NCBI GenBank assembly: GCA_026770025.1
Contig: JAMXDE010000017.1
Span: forward strand, 1,178,001 to 1,242,000
Source of the DNA: Craspedostauros australis
Taxonomy: Eukaryota > Bacillariophyta > Bacillariophyceae > Mastogloiales > Achnanthaceae
DNA: 64,000 nucleotides
Direction: 5' to 3'
Position 1 is the stretch's first letter. Every line of letters begins with the position of its first letter. The notes below the pieces were generated by a model. That model was not told the DNA's origin and searched no databases. It was given only the letters and a program-made list of their open reading frames with translations. Positions 63,299-64,000 of the stretch are shown one piece after another. Both the position numbers and the translations under genes were made by a program.

Positions 63299-63757
63299 TC
63301 ACATGCACAGGTGAAGTCCAAGAGTCGTGCAGTGTACTCTTTTTGTTCTACTCCGCAGAATACCGCAAACGGGAGAGCCACCCACGCTGTGGAGCAAGAA
63401 ATTTTGCGTGGCGAGTGATGCCCGATGGTGATCTGATGGCGTTCGAGTGCATTGCGAATAGCCGGCTGTCTCTGTCTGACATGTGGCGTACGACCGGCGA
63501 TACAGCCTCTCGAAATACCCAATAGCCTTCATGAAGGAGTCATGGGTCGGAGGCGCGAAGGCATGGTGTGGTGCGCACATTGGGTTGGGCCGAAGCAGCA
63601 AATGAACGCTGGTTGCTTTGGGCCTTGTTGGCATCTGCTCGTGCACCGGCGAGCCGTGTTCCTTTTCGTCCATGCCGATGTTGATGTCCCCTTGTTGGTC
63701 GCCTGCTCTGTTGCTTGGTTGTGGTTGTGGAAGTGGTAACGGTGGGGGTTTGGCCAT
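63299..63757 (-). CDS. Possible gene or first exon, 152 aa frame
   Basis: An ATG at 63757 opens a frame starting MAKPPPLPLPQPQPSN, with later THDSFMKAIGYFERLYRRSYA, which looks protein-like. An adjoining minus-strand frame (63108-63308) ends with DWHAPPRFRTLTTTGLG and DEIHSESLIGMFDEV, also protein-like, and a third frame (63247-63522) overlaps both. A spliced gene whose exons lie within 63108-63757 is likely, but I could not choose the junctions. Function unknown. Confidence 0.3.
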   Translation of the reverse strand: MAKPPPLPLPQPQPSNRAGDQQGDINIGMDEKEHGSPVHEQMPTRPKATSVHLLLRPNPMCAPHHAFAPPTHDSFMKAIGYFERLYRRSYATCQTETAGYSQCTRTPSDHHRASLATQNFLLHSVGGSPVCGILRSRTKRVHCTTLGLHLCM

Positions 63758-64000
63758 CGTTGAGATCGTCCAACACCTATCATGATGTACTACATCTTGC
63801 TTCACACTTTGCTCTCCTCGAGACCGTCGATGGACTTGCAGAATAATAGTAGTCGTATTATAACAAATTGTATTTGCAACAAGTACCCTCTGATTGTGGG
63901 TCCTCTGCAAAGAGATGAGGATTGTTGTGGGCACGAGAATGTGGTCGATGTGCTGACAAGCGGCAACCCGAGGATCTCAGATCACGAGTTCTGATGGGCG

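Overview
The window is nuclear DNA of a photosynthetic eukaryote, most likely a stramenopile alga (diatom-like or a relative). Several predicted proteins start with a signal peptide that ends in an Ala-Phe or Ala-Trp junction followed by a Ser/Thr-rich stretch, which is the bipartite plastid-import signal of algae with complex red plastids. Examples are the phosphoglycerate mutase, the CS-domain protein, the 57-kb gene and the SET protein. A haptophyte is a possible alternative; the sequence does not fix the species. I found six introns by joining reading frames. They are 276-853 nt long with GTRNGT donors and CAG acceptors, longer than is usual in model diatoms. There are no operons, and genes are separated by 0.3-4.6 kb.

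Layout. At 0-16 kb are a tiny secreted protein, a large type II membrane glycosyltransferase, an alpha/beta hydrolase, a chalcone-isomerase-like protein, sterol 14-demethylase (CYP51) and a two-HMG-box protein. From 16 to 25 kb is gene-poor DNA. It contains a 978-bp transposable element with perfect terminal inverted repeats and 10-bp-phased subterminal motifs, a pair of inverted hairpin repeats 4.7 kb apart, tandem repeats and one possible 71-aa gene. At 25-36 kb are a Ser-rich unknown protein, N-terminal asparagine amidase (NTAN1), a plastid-type SET methyltransferase and a DUF1997-like protein. At 36-43 kb are plastid-targeted phosphoglycerate mutase, the V-ATPase assembly factor VMA21, a plastid CS-domain protein and a four-span membrane protein. 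At 46-60 kb are an Arg/Ser-rich disordered protein, a phytanoyl-CoA-dioxygenase-like protein, a His-rich secreted protein, a TPR protein, a plastid-targeted unknown and a second unknown. At 61.8 kb is a coactosin-like ADF-H protein with an acidic tail.

The genes do not form one pathway. They are a sample of ordinary algal housekeeping (sterol synthesis, glycolysis, V-ATPase assembly, N-degron processing, actin binding, chromatin) plus lineage-specific, low-complexity proteins. Several are only complete when short or distant first exons are added: VMA21 starts with 14 coding nucleotides, and the mutase gets its plastid signal from a separate 104-nt exon. I saw no rRNA, convincing tRNA, CRISPR array or viral gene.
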